From: Oxytricha trifallax
Lineage: Eukaryota > Ciliophora > Spirotrichea > Sporadotrichida > Oxytrichidae
Reading direction: 5' to 3'
DNA length: 64,000 nucleotides
NCBI GenBank assembly: GCA_000711775.1
Contig: ARYC01001237.1
Location: forward strand, 42,076 to 106,075
In this document: positions 19,309 through 31,991 of the stretch, in pieces
Numbering within the stretch: position 1 is the first letter of the stretch
How the letters are laid out: the number at the start of each line of letters is the position of its first letter
Translations under genes and position numbers: made by a program
The notes under the pieces: model-generated
Database searches by the model: none
Seen by the model: the letters and a program-made list of their open reading frames with translations, nothing else
What the model was told of the DNA's origin: nothing

Positions 19309-22300
19309 TCACGAGAAAATACCAAGCTTTTTATTAATCATTGCAAAAGCTAGAGATACGATAGATGTTTGTATTGCTTTGATGACTGTGGTAGTGATGG
19401 GTATTCCCATAATTTTAATTGGATTTAGCTCTATTTCCTTATCTAATCTTACTATTGTGAATGCATTCTAAATTAGGTAATAGATTTAAATTAATTTAGT
19501 AAATCATTGAATTATTGGCAGTTATAATTGGCAAATTTAAATGATCTTAGACTCATTCGATAGAGAATTCAAAAATAGCTGCACTTTATTAATTGTGGCA
19601 ATATTTTATTGTATTCCTGGAGTAAGATAAATTGACTTTAATTAAGTGCCTCTAAATTCAATATATTATACCCTCACATTAAAGTTTAGTTAACTTTCAC
19701 TAGGAATGCGATAGAATAGTACCGCCAATAATTTAGTACGACTATTTTTAGAGTTCTCTATCAAATGAGCCCATTCTAATTGGCCAAATTTAACTGCAAA
19801 GATTTTGATTTAATCAATTTTTAATTTAAATTAATTTCCTAATTTCAAACGTATTCCTAAAATATTATTACATCTATTACCACTATGCATTTATCTATTA
19901 ACTCAAAAAATTATTAAACTTTTATTTAAACTTAAATTAGTCAAAACTTTTAAATTATTAGTGTAAATTATTTATAATTAGAAAATTAGCATTAATTATA
20001 GATTATTTTTAGTAATATTATATATTTAAAAATAAATAAGAACGACTTATATCAACGATATCTATGTTTATTAATTGAATTAATTGACGTTAATATAAGG
20101 TATTTTAATATAATTTTATTTTAGTTAGATAAATTTTCCACCAATTTAAAAAAATTCATTCTAATAATGTTGATTTTTAGCAATTATCTTAAAACTTACG
20201 TAATATTAACTGAAATTATTTATATCATTACTTTTTTTAAGAAATTTTTTCATTTATTCTTATTTTTGTATCATATTAAAATTACTTAATAAATAGTAAA
20301 CTCCTTAGTGTATTCTAGACCGTAAGTTTCGTTAACAAAGTTTAAATAGAGTTTTGAGTGAGAGTAAATCTTAAATTTAAAATTAATAATTTGCTATAAA
20401 AATTAAATTCAATTTTATATTTTTACTCTATTTAAAAAAATATTCTTTTTCAAATTAGCTAGTCCTTTCAATATAGCTTTACAAAATTAATTTTTGGGAA
20501 TTAATATAGGATATATTATAAGGATTTATTTAATTTGCAGATTTTTATTAATATTATATAGTGTATACATTTAGTAAATTTAATTTTTAAAATAAATTGC
20601 TTTTGCTTCTTTTCATCTTGATAGGGAACTAGCCAAATTAACTAAAGTAATTTATATAAATCAATTTAATGTCATTATCTTTTATACTTACGATAATAGA
20701 ATATGAAATGGCTTATTATTATAGTGAGAAATATTAATATTTGAATTGTATTAATATAAGTTGAAGTCATATGTATAAGAGTAACTGTAATTGCAACTCA
20801 GTTTTTAAAGTTTTCTTATAATAGTTCAGCTCCACAAACGCGTGTTATAATATTACAATAAATCTATTTTCAGTTATAAGAATAATGTTTCATTGAGATA
20901 TCGTTATTTAAAAAAAATGTAACTCAAATAACAATTAAACGAGACATTAGCTTATTTTTAAAAAAATTAATAATATATTTAATTTTGCTTTATATTTGAA
21001 AAAAAAATTGATAATAAAAAAAAGGAACACCTATCAATGAAATAGTTTCTTATTTATTGCAATAGATTAAATTACGCCAATATTTAAGGGCTAAATTTAA
21101 CAGAAATAGACCTAAAAATATTCATTTTTTAACAAAAAATTATTTGATCCAAAAAAATATGATTTACTCCTCCCAAAAAGCTTTGCATCATTAAAAGCTT
21201 TATTAAGCAAAGTAGTATTTTTATATTGACTGAGAATGATTTTATCGAAATCTAATTTTACTCTTTCTAACACAGTTCTGATCTCAATTATTCTCAAAAG
21301 CTAATTATTAGATATTTCGTTCATGTATCTTATTTATTAATATATTGAATCATGAATTAATTAATAATCTATATTTAAAACTCATTATTAAAAATAGACT
21401 GGAATTCTGCGCTAAGGAAAAAGAATAGATATTACTTGTAAAAATAGTAAGAATTTTTAATAATATAATGAAGAAACAAAATTAATTTAATCAGAATCAA
21501 ATATTTTCTTGTTAAGCTTCAATCTGAAATAGATAATGATCTTCTATTCAGTTCAAATTAAATATATGATTTGCTTATATATTCCATTTTGGCTTATTTA
21601 AATAATAGACTTTTAAATTCACTTGGGACGCAGATAAAAAATAGCTGTACAAGAAATATCCAAAGAATAAAAACTCGAAAGATAAAGTATAAACAAGAGC
21701 TATAGAAGCATCAACTTCATAAACTTCAAAGAACCATAGCAAAAATATGACTCCAATCAACCCATAAGTAATAAGATATAGCGACATGTATAGCTGAATT
21801 CTTACTGAAAACCTTTGTCCAATATCTAGTACCATCATGCGTAAATCAAACCAAGACATTAGGGATTGAGGGTCAAAGTAGTTTATTGTAGGGTATAATT
21901 AAAGATTCTTTTTTATCTTAAACCTGTTAGGTTCTAACATAGTGTCGCACACTTCCATTTAATAGAATCTTCTTTTCATGTCATAAATCCCAATAGAGAG
22001 GAAAAATGAGTTAACCCAGAATGCTCTTTTGCAGACATATTGAATTGCTAGCCAATATATCCATAAAACTGGATCAGTGTATTTTTCTTTCAATTCTTCC
22101 TTATCAAAACTATATAAATCAGAAACTACTATGAGTGCTAAAGTTAAAAATGCGTGAAAATATGCAATAATATCTAACAATCTTTGGCTTATTTCCGGAG
22201 ACATTAATGATTTTCAATTTTTAAAATAGTTTTTGTTTAATTATGTAGAAATCTTTTTTTTTAAAAATAAATTCTAGATAAAAATTTTAATTTTTCAACT

Positions 22301-25300
22301 ATTAATCTTATTTATTTTTTTTTTCTCTACTTAAATATCTACTTTACATTTAATTGATTTTCAATTTTTTATTAAATTTAATAGAAAAATTAATGTTGAT
22401 AATAAAAAAATTGTGTAAACATTACTGTAGAAGTAAGAAAGACTTCTCTAAAGCAAAGTCTTCCAGAGTATATAGTAAATAAATCCTCCTTCGAAGGTGT
22501 ATCAGCATATGCTATATATCGATTATTGGCTGAAAAAGATTTGTTTTCTTATATGATCACTGAATTTTTAATATATAAAATTGAAAACTAAGTTCCAATA
22601 AGATTTCATAATAAAATACTAACATTTATTTGAAGAGGATGAACTAATTTGCTGTCTCACAGTTTGCGTTTTTTATACTTAACTTATAACTTAAATCATT
22701 AATTTGAGATGCTCTCTCTCAAAATCTCTTTTGTATTCATGTTCTTAATAGTAACTGTAGCAAACAAATCTCTCTTTATATCTCTCATCAATTTTCAGAA
22801 GAAATTTGAAATTGAAAAAACAGTTTTCCACTTCATTTCTAATCATAGTGTGCTTAATTTCCAAGTCGATGTGAGAAGGGTCTATAATTTACCAACCTCT
22901 ATATATGAATTCTTAATTATTCTCTTATTATGTGAAGATTCTTTCGTATTGTAACTGTATTCTCGAGTCTATAGTTGTCGCGTATCTTATTGAAACTATG
23001 AAAATTCTAAATAGTACGGCTAATATGGTTGCATCATTAATTATTTGAGAAAAATAAATTCGAAAATGTAAGTGTTTTTTCCATTATAAATTATATTGTG
23101 ATGTTTCAATATATATAATCTTTTGTTTAATCACAAAAACTAATATTTGAGATAATTTTATTTTTTTAATTTCCCTTTTAATATCATTTTAAAGCTATAT
23201 TGCAATCCCTAATTCCACAAAGCCTAAGTGATATCGCTCCTCTCCGTAAATATCTTTTGTTATTTTTGATTGGGTAGAGAATAAAAATTAATAATATTTA
23301 ATAGGATTGATTATATACTTTTATAATCTTTAATATATCTCTTATATCTTTTATTTGATAATTTAATCTTATATAGATTAAATAGAATATTATATAATAA
23401 TTTTTGCAAATTTAAACTGCTTTTATATTGAGAATAATATAATACAAAGCACTACTGCAAACCATTTTAAACTCTAAACAAATATAATTGAGTAGTTCAT
23501 TTCTCACAGTAACATTTTTATTAGTAAGATTTTATTATTTAAAAAAAATTCATAAAATTGACAAAAATTAGGTTTAAAATAACGATCAAAGTGATAAAAA
23601 ATATATTTTACCATCTTGGAATCAGAAAAAACAAGAAATAAATACACTTTCATAATAAAAATTAGATTTTATATAAATTTTAACATTATAGCAATTGATT
23701 TTAATCATTAAATCATACAAATTAAAATTGTTTTCTTTTTATCAAATAAATTTGTAATTTTAAGACATAATCAAATTTATTTACTTATTTAAAAGTTAAT
23801 CAATAGTTAAATTTTTTATTTTTTTTTATTTATTGTAAAATTACAACTCCTTATGCTAAAAATATGCTTAAATATTTCATGGTCTATGTTTAAAGTATAT
23901 TTATCTTTTTGTTTTTTACCAAAAGAATAGATAAATATTGTTTTTAAGAGGTGTGGTGGTGAGAGAGGTACCCCCCCCCTCATTTATTATATTTGATTTG
24001 TTTAATATTTTATATTAACTATGAAATTAATTAAGTTTTTAAATGACACAAATTGAATTTTAATAGTCTAAGGAAAAGACATTTTTTATTGATATAATAT
24101 GAAAGAACGTTTAATATTTTCAATTATTAAAGGTTTAAGAGTTCAAGTTAATTATAATATAAAGATTAATTTATTAATGAGGAGAGATAGTAAATGTAAA
24201 AGAAATATAATCAACATAAAGAAATTATATGTTTTTATTTAATAAAATTAATTTATAGAAAATTAAATTAAATTGATGTGGTAGTATTGTTCGATACATT
24301 AATTAATCCGAATATATTCACATTGCTTTTATTAAATTTTCCTCTTAAAAATTAATTATTTTAAATAAGGAAAATAACCTAATATTAAATAATAAATAAG
24401 CATAGTTATATTTGACAATAATATGACTTAAACATAGGAGGCAATTTTATATTTTATTTTGTAAATTATCAGCAATATATAAATTTTTTTTAGATTTTTA
24501 TTTGCTATCAAGCCCGAAGAAAAATTCTATACTTACATAATTAATTGACAATTTAATCAATATTTTTTGGGTTAATATTGATAGATTTAATATCTTTACA
24601 CAGGTTAGAAGCCAATAAACCCCATATTAATTAAGAAATTTTTATTTTCAAAATTCTGTAAGAGTAGGAATAGAAATGGCCCGAAAATGAAAAAGTATAG
24701 AAAATGGTAAGTCAGAAATTTTATATGGATAATTTAATTTATAATACATTTTTAATCTTAATTTAATTTAGAAGATTTTCTTAAAAAAGTTGTATCTATA
24801 TAAGTATTTCATTTAATGACTGTTTAAATCATTATCAATGAAAATCAGTATGATTAAAAATTAAATATTTAATACTTTTTAAAATATTAAAAATATGAAT
24901 CTTCTAATATTGTAGGAATACATTCGAAATGGGAATATTATAATTAATTAAATAAATATGATTAGAAATTTGTGGCAGTTAAAGTTGGCCAATTTAAACG
25001 ATCTTGGGCTCATTCGATAGAGAATTCAAAATTAGCTGGACTTTATTATTGGCGGTACTATTTTATCGCATCCCTGGAGCGAGATAACTCGACTTTAATT
25101 AAACTCATCTAAATTCATTAAATTATACCCTCACATTAAAGTCAAGTTATCTCGCTCCAGGGATGCGATAAAATAGTACCGCCAATAATAAAGTCCAGCT
25201 AATTTTGAATTCTCTATCGAATGAGCCCAAGATCGTTTAAATTGGCCAACTTTAACTGCCACAAATTTCTAATCATATTTATTTAATTAATTATAATATT

Positions 25301-28300
25301 CCCATTTCGAATGTATTCCTACAATAGCGAAATTTTTAATAAAAAAATTCGATTCTTAAGATATTAATTTCAAAATTTATTCAAGCATTATATATACTAT
25401 AATTGATATTGAAATTATAAAGTAAAAAAAATATTCAACTATTAAGAATTTTAAATTATTAACTCCAATAAATTTCAAATATCTCATTGTGTGAAAAGTT
25501 TAATTTTAAAATTTTAATTTTTATAATTAAAAGATATATAGGAATCTGAAACTATAAAATCCTCGGCATTAAATGGATCATTGCAAACTTGCATTACTTA
25601 TTATTTTATTTTTTCCATTAGCTCATCTTTATTTTATATATTTGATTATTGTAGGAATACATTCGAATTTGGAAAATTAATTTATTATTAATTATATTCA
25701 GTTATGTTCTATTAAAATTCCCTTCGTTCCGTAACAAAATTAAGCTCTCTAAATAGCGCAATAAAAATGAGATGAAAGTTGTTATTCAAACCCCAAAACC
25801 CCTTAATGAGGTCTATAAATGCTTTGATTTGTAGGGTATATTTGAGGTCTTATTGGGGTTAGTAGAGAAAAAGCAGGTTTTATATGAATTTAATGAATAT
25901 TTAAAAAGTATTAGTGTACTTAATTCAAACAAATTTTATCTGCTTATCTTTGTGATACCTCTTGAATCTAGCTGTCTGTAGTTGTTCTAGTATATCATCG
26001 AATGATTGTCTTAGATATGCTGGAGCTTTTACGATTACCATCTCAACTATTTTTTTAAAATCAATGCATATTTCATCTTGTTTAATATGTTTAGCAGCCA
26101 AACTTATTGATTATTTCTCATGCTTTGTTCCAAAATATGACATACTTTCCCTATCGCACTCTAAGATAATTGCAGCTACCGCCCAAACATCCCATTATAC
26201 AGAGCCATTTGTCCATTTCTCTCTTATTGGGAAGTATCCTGGAGTCCTAAAACTTTAGCTAAAGTTACTATCTCTTGTCTTATTGCTCTGTTGAAATCTA
26301 TGACTACTACTTCTAAAGGCAGAGGTTTATCATAAAATTTTCAGGCTAAAATCTCTATGAACATACCCTAGATCATGGAGCTCTTTTACACCCTTAGTCA
26401 TTTCTGTGAGTATCTCATTAAAAACATCAGGATATCTATTATGGTAGAGATACTCTCTTACAGTCATTTCAAACTTCTTGAGTCTCAAAGCAATAAAACC
26501 ATGACCAAGTATAACTCCGTCGAGCTTAACTAAGTTCTTGCATTATCTTTTCTAAGCCTCACTCAGCACTATCTATTCATTTGCAAACTCATTTTAATAT
26601 TGCTCGTTCTTAATGAGATACTTGAATGGATATATCTTGTAAGCGAATTTATTAACAACTATAAGTTTTACCATGTTTGGTGCGTCAATATTCAAATAGT
26701 TCTCAATACAGCTGCTTATTTCAACTGCATTTAATGCAGGTATATACATTGCTCTCTCTTATAAGCATGCTATATACATACCATTTTCTGGTTGGTTCAT
26801 AGACTCAAATCGCTTTTATCTCTTAAGTCTCTCCTATTGTTCTTTTTATAACTCAAGAGAATTATTTTTCTTTTAGCAGGTATAAGCTTTTAAGTCTCCT
26901 AATCTTTAATCAGGAATTTGCTTAAATGATGCTTTTGTATATGCCGATTTACTTTGGCTGAGTGAGTATAAGACTTCATGCATGTTGTGCACTAATATCT
27001 ACCATCTACTTTAAAATGCTTAAAGTAGATCTTAGCTCTACCAGAGTGTACCTCTTTGATATGCCTCTTCAAGTTAGACTAAGTTGAGAAGAAATTTTAG
27101 CAATCTTCACATTAATATATTTTAATTTCTTCTAATGCTTGCTGTTCCTTATCTTCCTTAACCAATTCAACTTATGTATAAACTTCCATCCCTGCACTCT
27201 ACTTCTTGTTTTAAACTTAAATTTTAAAGACCTCAGCTTCAAACTCTAGAGCTCAACCTCCTTTTCAATATAAATTACTTCTGGTTTCTTAAAGGACAAA
27301 AGTTGAGCTATGATTAACCTGCTCCAAGATAAACTGCCTTACGATTTAAGTTAACCGCCATGTTTAAATTCAAATTTAAATAACTATTATTAATGAGTAA
27401 TAACTTTCCTAGCTAAAGTATAGTTGAGTAGGAGTTTATCCTGCAGCAATAATGGTTGATTTTGAAATGTTAGACATCATCTTTATACTAAGTTTATAAC
27501 TATACCTTTTCTAATTTCATGGTTAATATTTTTAATATCGGTATTATTTTCGAAAAAAATTCAGGTTAGTACTGGTATCAATTAGGTTTTGAACCATTTT
27601 GGAACTTTTCCATTAAAACCTCATTAATTTAAAACTAGGTACTAATTAAGTTTTGGTACAATTAAATTGGTAACAATTAAAATTAAACGGAATTAGTACT
27701 AATTAATTTTATACAAATTTAGTACTAATTTAATGGAACTAAATTGATAAAAATGGAGCTCCATATCTGAAGTTTGTTACAGCTTTTGCCAGCTTTCTCC
27801 ACATATCCTTACCAGGTTGACCTCCTATAAGATTCCCATATTTAATACTAAGATTTTTAACAAGTGGGATCCAGAAATCTATTTATTAGATTTGAAATTG
27901 ATAATAAGAGAAGGAAAAAGGATGGAATCTATAATCACTGTAATTAAGAGGGTTGAAGCTTAAGAAATGATCTCAAGATTTAGAAGCAAGGAAGATCTCT
28001 ATCGATACCTCACTCAACATGGTAAGCATGCAGCATATACTTAATCATATATTATAGTGCGATTATTCCTTCCAACGAATAAAGGTACCAAAATTTCATT
28101 CTTAAAAGCTATACTTTGTTATGAGAAGAAAGCTTTCAAAAACAATGAAATTAAGTTGATAGAAATGCCAAACTACCCAGAGATTTCAGTAACTAATCTC
28201 TGCGATGATGCGATGAAAGATGAAGAGTTGGTAGTTTATTTTCCTACCAAGAAACAACTCTCTAGCAAACTTCCTGAAAGGAGCTTCTTCTTTGGTGTCC

Positions 28301-30747
28301 TTGGCACTTTAAGATAGAGTTATCTCAAAGAGATCATTGAAGAAGCTCACAAGAAACGCTACTCTATTTCTCCTGAAGATTAAAAAAGTAAGGCGTACTA
28401 ATAAGCGAGACCTGGATCGCAGAGCTTAAGAAGCACCCATTCTTCTTAAGTAAGCTTTGATTCATAACTTTGTAGGGAAACCTGGAACTGGTATATTCCT
28501 AATGAAAGAGCATGCGAAGGTTCACAGAGAGAGAAAGTCATAGACTATTCATGAAGTGAGCAAGAGACTATATAAAGATGTTTATAAGCCAGATGAAAAA
28601 TGAACATAGATTCAGGTTCAGGTACTAAGAGAAGAAATATGGGTCCAAGCAAGCCATAAGAGGAAGAAAAATAAGAGAAGCCAAACCCCTTTATGAACTT
28701 ATTTAATATGTGAATATATTCATTCGTTTAAATCTAAAACGTATTTATAAACATTCATTCTTCCTTCTCTCGCATAAACATGTTCTTATCTATGCTCACT
28801 TTCTTGCAGCTTATCTGAATCAAGTCTACTGTATATATAGGCAAGTCATGCACAAGGTGATACAACAGTAGTTTCTTGTAGTGAGTCTTGATTTAATTCC
28901 AATAGAATTCAATTACTTTAAACTGTGGGCTATAGAGAAAGTTATTTACAAGTGATATGTTTAACTCTTCAAAAGCTTTCTTTGACTCCTTAGTCTTATG
29001 AACTGAGAGGTTGTAAACAAACAGGATGATCTCTTAATCGTTGTATTTATCTTTTAGCTTATGCAAGAACTCTATATACTGCTCTCGCTTAATGGAGCGA
29101 GGATGAATAACATAACTTTCTAAGCCTGAATCTTCGCTAATACCAGCTATAATTGCATAGGTGACAACCTTTACTTTTTTGTCATAAACCTCTATGTTGC
29201 TTCATCATCGTTTATGAACTTGATGTTATTAGTAATAGCCCTCTGTATTTAATCATATATATAGTTTAAATTATTAATATAAAATGACACAGTGAAATCA
29301 ATCACTCTCTTCATTCTGTTAACAGTCTTTAAAGTAATACCATTTCTTCTATAAATATTGGCTATAGTTTAAGGAGAGATATGCATTTCAGGAAACTTGC
29401 GATGAAACATCACAGGCCGCTAGTCAAGTGGAAAGTGTGCCCAATACTTCAAAGTCTTCGAGTCGCAGAGGTAGTCAATATGGTGTTGTGAGAACTTTTA
29501 TTTTCTTGGTGGATGTTTTCAAGTGCCTGATTTATAATGCTAAAAAGCTAGCATGCAATTATTACCTAATAGTTGAGGCACTCTTGCATAGGAGCTTTGC
29601 TAAAGCTGCATAATTCAGCACTGGTTTTACTTAGTCTTTATTAATACTCGAACCATACCTTAGATTAAGCAATAAATCTAAATATTTCTCATCATAAATA
29701 GACCCTAAATTTCGCTAATTTCTATTTCTCATTTTGCAAATTGGCCTAATTTATTTACTAACCTCAACTATACCATACAAATCAAAGCACTTATAAACCT
29801 CATTAAGGGGTTTTGGGGTTTTGATTCCTTTAATAAAATAATCTTTTCTCCCAAGCGAAAAAATCCCCTTTTTAATCTTTTTGGGAGTTAGATCAAAATC
29901 ATAATATCTTGCTTCTTGAGATGATTCAGGAATATTTGCTAAAAGCAAAGTCTAGCTGAAATTGCGGGATCCACCATAGAATCTACTTATATTTGAATTT
30001 TAAGTCATTTTGGATTTAATAACTACGATGATTTAAAAATTTTATTTTGATTAATTTTCCCAAATCGAATTTATTCCTACAATATTGAGGTTTCAAGAAA
30101 GATTGCTAATCTTGATCTTTGATATTGTTTATAATATTTATAAATTTATAATTATACATATTTCAAGACTTAAAATTTTTGCAAGCATTTCAACTTAAAT
30201 ATGTTTCAATAATAACTTAGCTAGAAGCATTAGACTACCTATTAAGCAGCATTTTCGATGTATTTTAACCCCAATCTAGATATCTAGAAGCATCAAAGTT
30301 TAATGAAATGTCTAAATAGTAATGATTAATTAATTTCTAATTAAATTATATGAATTGTTCTGGTCCTGAGTTTGGTTACTCTTTTTACTTTTGGGATTTC
30401 GAGTATTTTTAGTTTTTGATTTTAATATTTTCCCCTTTTTTTCTTTCACTAATTCCTCATCTTATATAAATTAGTTCCCAAGAGAGACTCTATGGTTTTT
30501 TCGATTTCTAAGCGAAGATTTCTTAGTTTTAAAGCTTATGTCTATGAGTTCCCTATTTGAATCAAATTTATCTTTACTCTAATCGAGATTATCATTCATG
30601 AATTAAAAGTAAATTAAAATATTAATTAAATATGATATAAAATGTTTGTTACAATATATAATATTTTTGATTGCCCTACTTAGCATCAGGTAATGCTTCA
30701 TTTTAAATGTTAAAATATTCTTAGGCATAATCTTGTTAAATTGACAT
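19309..30747 (-). CDS. Polytopic membrane protein family, copy 1
   Basis: Coding pieces, in protein order: ATG 30747 (MSIQQDYAQEYFNIQN); 30605-30340 (basic/polar); 25630-25480 (VCNDPFNAEDF); 24720-24600; 23280-23200 (GEERYHLGFVELGI); 22980-22680 (HTMIRNEVENCFF); 22510-22440; 22204-21959 (DPVLWIYWLAIQYV); 21880-21575 (LYMSLYLITYGLIGVIFLLW); 21300-21112 (ERVKLDFDKIILSQY); 20345-20290 (FVNETYGLEY); 19471-19309 (LNPIKIMGIPITTTVIKAIQ), ending TGA 19309-19311. Several hydrophobic helices indicate a multi-pass membrane protein with a charged N-terminal cytoplasmic part. No known family is recognised. The spacers are AT-rich and hold a MITE remnant, an intact MITE and a whole TBE, so the locus would need heavy editing to be expressed. 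Boundaries are approximate. Confidence 0.6.
19499..19863. mobile_element. Decayed palindromic MITE (TTGTAGG family)
   Basis: The internal arms TTGGCAGTTATAATTGG and the reverse half ending AACGTATTCCTAAAATA are recognisable, with the same centre (TACCCTCACATTAAAG) as the intact copies. The left terminus is lost. It lies between the last two coding pieces of copy 1. Confidence 0.65.
24908..25326. mobile_element. Near-perfect 415-bp palindromic MITE
   Basis: The element runs 24910-25324 between TA dinucleotides. The two arms are almost identical inverted copies meeting near 25117, so the strand could fold into one long hairpin. This is the best-preserved, and probably youngest, of the TTGTAGG family here. 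It separates two coding pieces of membrane-protein copy 1. Confidence 0.85.
25925..27189 (-). pseudogene. TBE 57 kDa zinc-finger/kinase protein, frame-broken
   Basis: ATG 27189 (MEVYTQVELVKEDKEQQ) leads into two C2H2 fingers (CEDCQNFFSTQSNLKRHIKE; CTTCMKSYTHSAKVNRH). A protein-kinase-like domain follows, with HRD at about 26365, DFNRA in the DFG position and TPGYFPIREKWTNG in the activation segment. It ends at TGA 25925-25927. The frame is lost around 26340-26370, where HRDF and PENFM lie in different frames, and the total span is not a multiple of three. A weaker open stretch continues upstream to ATG 27361. In TBEs this gene's role is not established. The second TBE (62.5 kb) has a better copy. 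Confidence 0.8.
27540..27740. repeat. GTACTAATT short interspersed repeats inside TBE
   Basis: In the spacer between the 57 and 22 kDa genes, the motif (A/G)GTACTAATTaa recurs at least three times, with GGTAC/GTACC half-sites and inverted partners, in a segment of about 200 bp. It does not look coding. Confidence 0.5.
27922..28554 (+). pseudogene. TBE 22 kDa protein, probably frame-broken near its end
   Basis: From ATG 27922 (MESIITVIKRVEAQEMISRF) the frame is open for 210 codons to TGA 28552-28554, close to the size of the TBE 22 kDa protein. In the last third, two other frames read more protein-like (TWIAELKKHPFFLSK and FLMKEHAKVHRERK), so one or two small indels are likely. The open frame also extends upstream of the ATG to about 27800. 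The protein has no assigned function. Confidence 0.7.
28755..29732 (-). pseudogene. TBE 42 kDa transposase, frame-broken
   Basis: It starts at ATG 29732 (MRNRNQRNLGSIYDEKYLDL). A helix-turn-helix-like N-terminus is followed by a Tc1/mariner/IS630-type DDE core: FINDDEA at about 29200 and the SPQFKVIEFYW box at about 28900. The middle box reads FVYNLSVHKTK, where the family normally has Asp-Asn, so the second catalytic Asp appears to be Tyr. Frame slips occur near 29480 and 29200. In Oxytricha this transposase family is known to take part in genome rearrangement. This copy looks dead. Confidence 0.85.
29826..30008 (-). CDS. Small ORF of the TTGTAGG element, cut by TBE insertion
   Basis: ATG 30008 opens MTQNSNISRFYGGSRNFSQT and continues ANIPESSQEARYYDFDLTPK and KIKKGIFSLGRKDYFIKG up to the TBE border. 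Across the TBE the frame continues at 25783 and downward (ITTFISFLLRYLESLILLRN) for roughly 45 more codons. It lies wholly within the element's termini, so it may be the element's own gene or a captured exon. No family is recognised. The basic, Tyr-rich middle could bind nucleic acid, which is a guess. Confidence 0.45.
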
Positions 30748-31991
30748 TTCTGGTAAAAATATATATATTTATTACTGATTTAATCATGCATAATTAAAAC
30801 AAGCTGTGTTTTTACAAATGACGCTGGAATTTATTTTCAAAATAAATCACTTATAATTGTTAATTTTCATATTCTTAACTCTTTTAAATATAAAATAATT
30901 TAAAAACAATATAAAAGTAATAATTAAATTTTGTTGGAATTGTTAACAATTTTATAATTGATCTTAAAATTTGTTAAAAAAATAAAAATAAAATACAATT
31001 AAATATCAAATTTCTATTCTCTTTTATAAATTGTATTTACAATAACTTATCAATTTTAATTCATACCTATTTACAGCCCTTTATAATCAGAATAAACTAT
31101 AGTTTTCATCCATATTTTATAATCTATAAGTAATTAATAATTTTTCTAAAACAATCTTATTTCTAAAAGATTGTAATGCAAACTTTGAAAATATTAAGAT
31201 GTATAGTATTCATATTGAAAATTCAAAAAATCAAAAATTCAAGAAGAATTAAGTAAGTTTCCTTGCTTAAATAATTAAACTTTTTTTTATTATTAGCTTA
31301 TTAGCTTATTATCTGCACTAAACTTGACATATCTATATAATGATCAATCTTGGATAAAATTATTTATTATCCTTTATATAACAGATAAGTTGACTTGATA
31401 GTATAGATATTTCATAAGCCTTAATAAGATGAGAGAATTTTGCAATTACCTCTCTATACTTTAGAAATAAATATCTACTAATTTTGATCAACGAATAATA
31501 CTAATTTTCACTATGTTTTTAATGGATTATTCTTTTAAAATTAATTAAAAGACCTAATAATCATTTGATTTGATATATTCTTATATAAATTTTTTCAAAG
31601 ATTTCTAAAGAAAAGTTTAGAAATTTGTGTTTAATTATTGATTATTAAATTTGATTTTTATAAGACAATTATATTAATTTTACACTAAATAACTTAAAAG
31701 TATTTTATAATAAGTTCGTTTGCTTTATTTTTAATCTTTAAATTTAATATTAAGTATTAATATTTTGAAGTTGAATTTATTCTTTTTTTATTAAAAGTGA
31801 TAAACATTTAATAAATATAAATTAAAAAGAGACCCCTGAAATAGTATGACGACCTTTAAAAAAGGGAAGTAGTGAGCAAATTATTATTTTTAGAAAAATA
31901 AGGTTTTTTAAAATGATTGGCCAATTTAAGTCCTGAAACAAATTTTTAGTGCAGCTATACTTATTTATAACTATATAAATACTAGAATAAT
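30748..31991. other. AT-rich spacer between copies 1 and 2
   Basis: Very AT-rich (homopolymers, TTAATTAA-like words) with no convincing coding frame in the TGA-only code and no recognisable repeat termini. Confidence 0.5.

Larger units (their letters stand above)
25787..29823. mobile_element. TBE: Telomere-bearing element TBE, complete, 4037 bp
   Basis: The left end is CAAACCCCAAAACCCC (one A short of the standard 17-mer) and the right end is GGGGTTTTGGGGTTTTG. The flanking ATT duplication at 25784-25786 and 29824-29826 fits the ANT target of Oxytricha TBEs. The terminal inverted repeat goes on for some 70-80 bp (TTAATGAGGT...GCTTTGATTTGTA). Inside are the three genes expected of a TBE: 57 kDa zinc finger/kinase (- strand), 22 kDa (+ strand) and 42 kDa transposase (- strand). 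All three carry frame breaks, so the copy is probably non-autonomous. Confidence 0.93.
25647..30084. mobile_element. TTGTAGG-ended element, about 394 bp, split by a TBE
   Basis: The left end TTGTAGGAATACATTCGAA starts at 25649 after TA, and the right end ...TCGAATTTATTCCTACAA stops at 30082 before TA. Without the inserted TBE and its 3-bp duplication it is about 394 bp. Unlike the palindromic MITEs, its interior is not an inverted repeat and holds a short ORF (see 29826-30008). Confidence 0.7.

Noticed and set aside
19286-19471. Plus-strand 61-residue ORF (MQIYIKII...)
   Set aside because: The minus strand of the same bases encodes the conserved last coding piece of the membrane-protein family (five paralogs agree), so the plus ORF is a shadow.
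22709-22954. Plus-strand 81-residue ORF with a hydrophobic start
   Set aside because: The minus strand gives HTMIRNEVENCFF, conserved in copies 2, 3 and 4, so the plus ORF is a shadow.
23972-23982. C10 homopolymer run
   Set aside because: A single homopolymer without C4A4 structure or flanking repeat; likely chance or a sequencing artefact.
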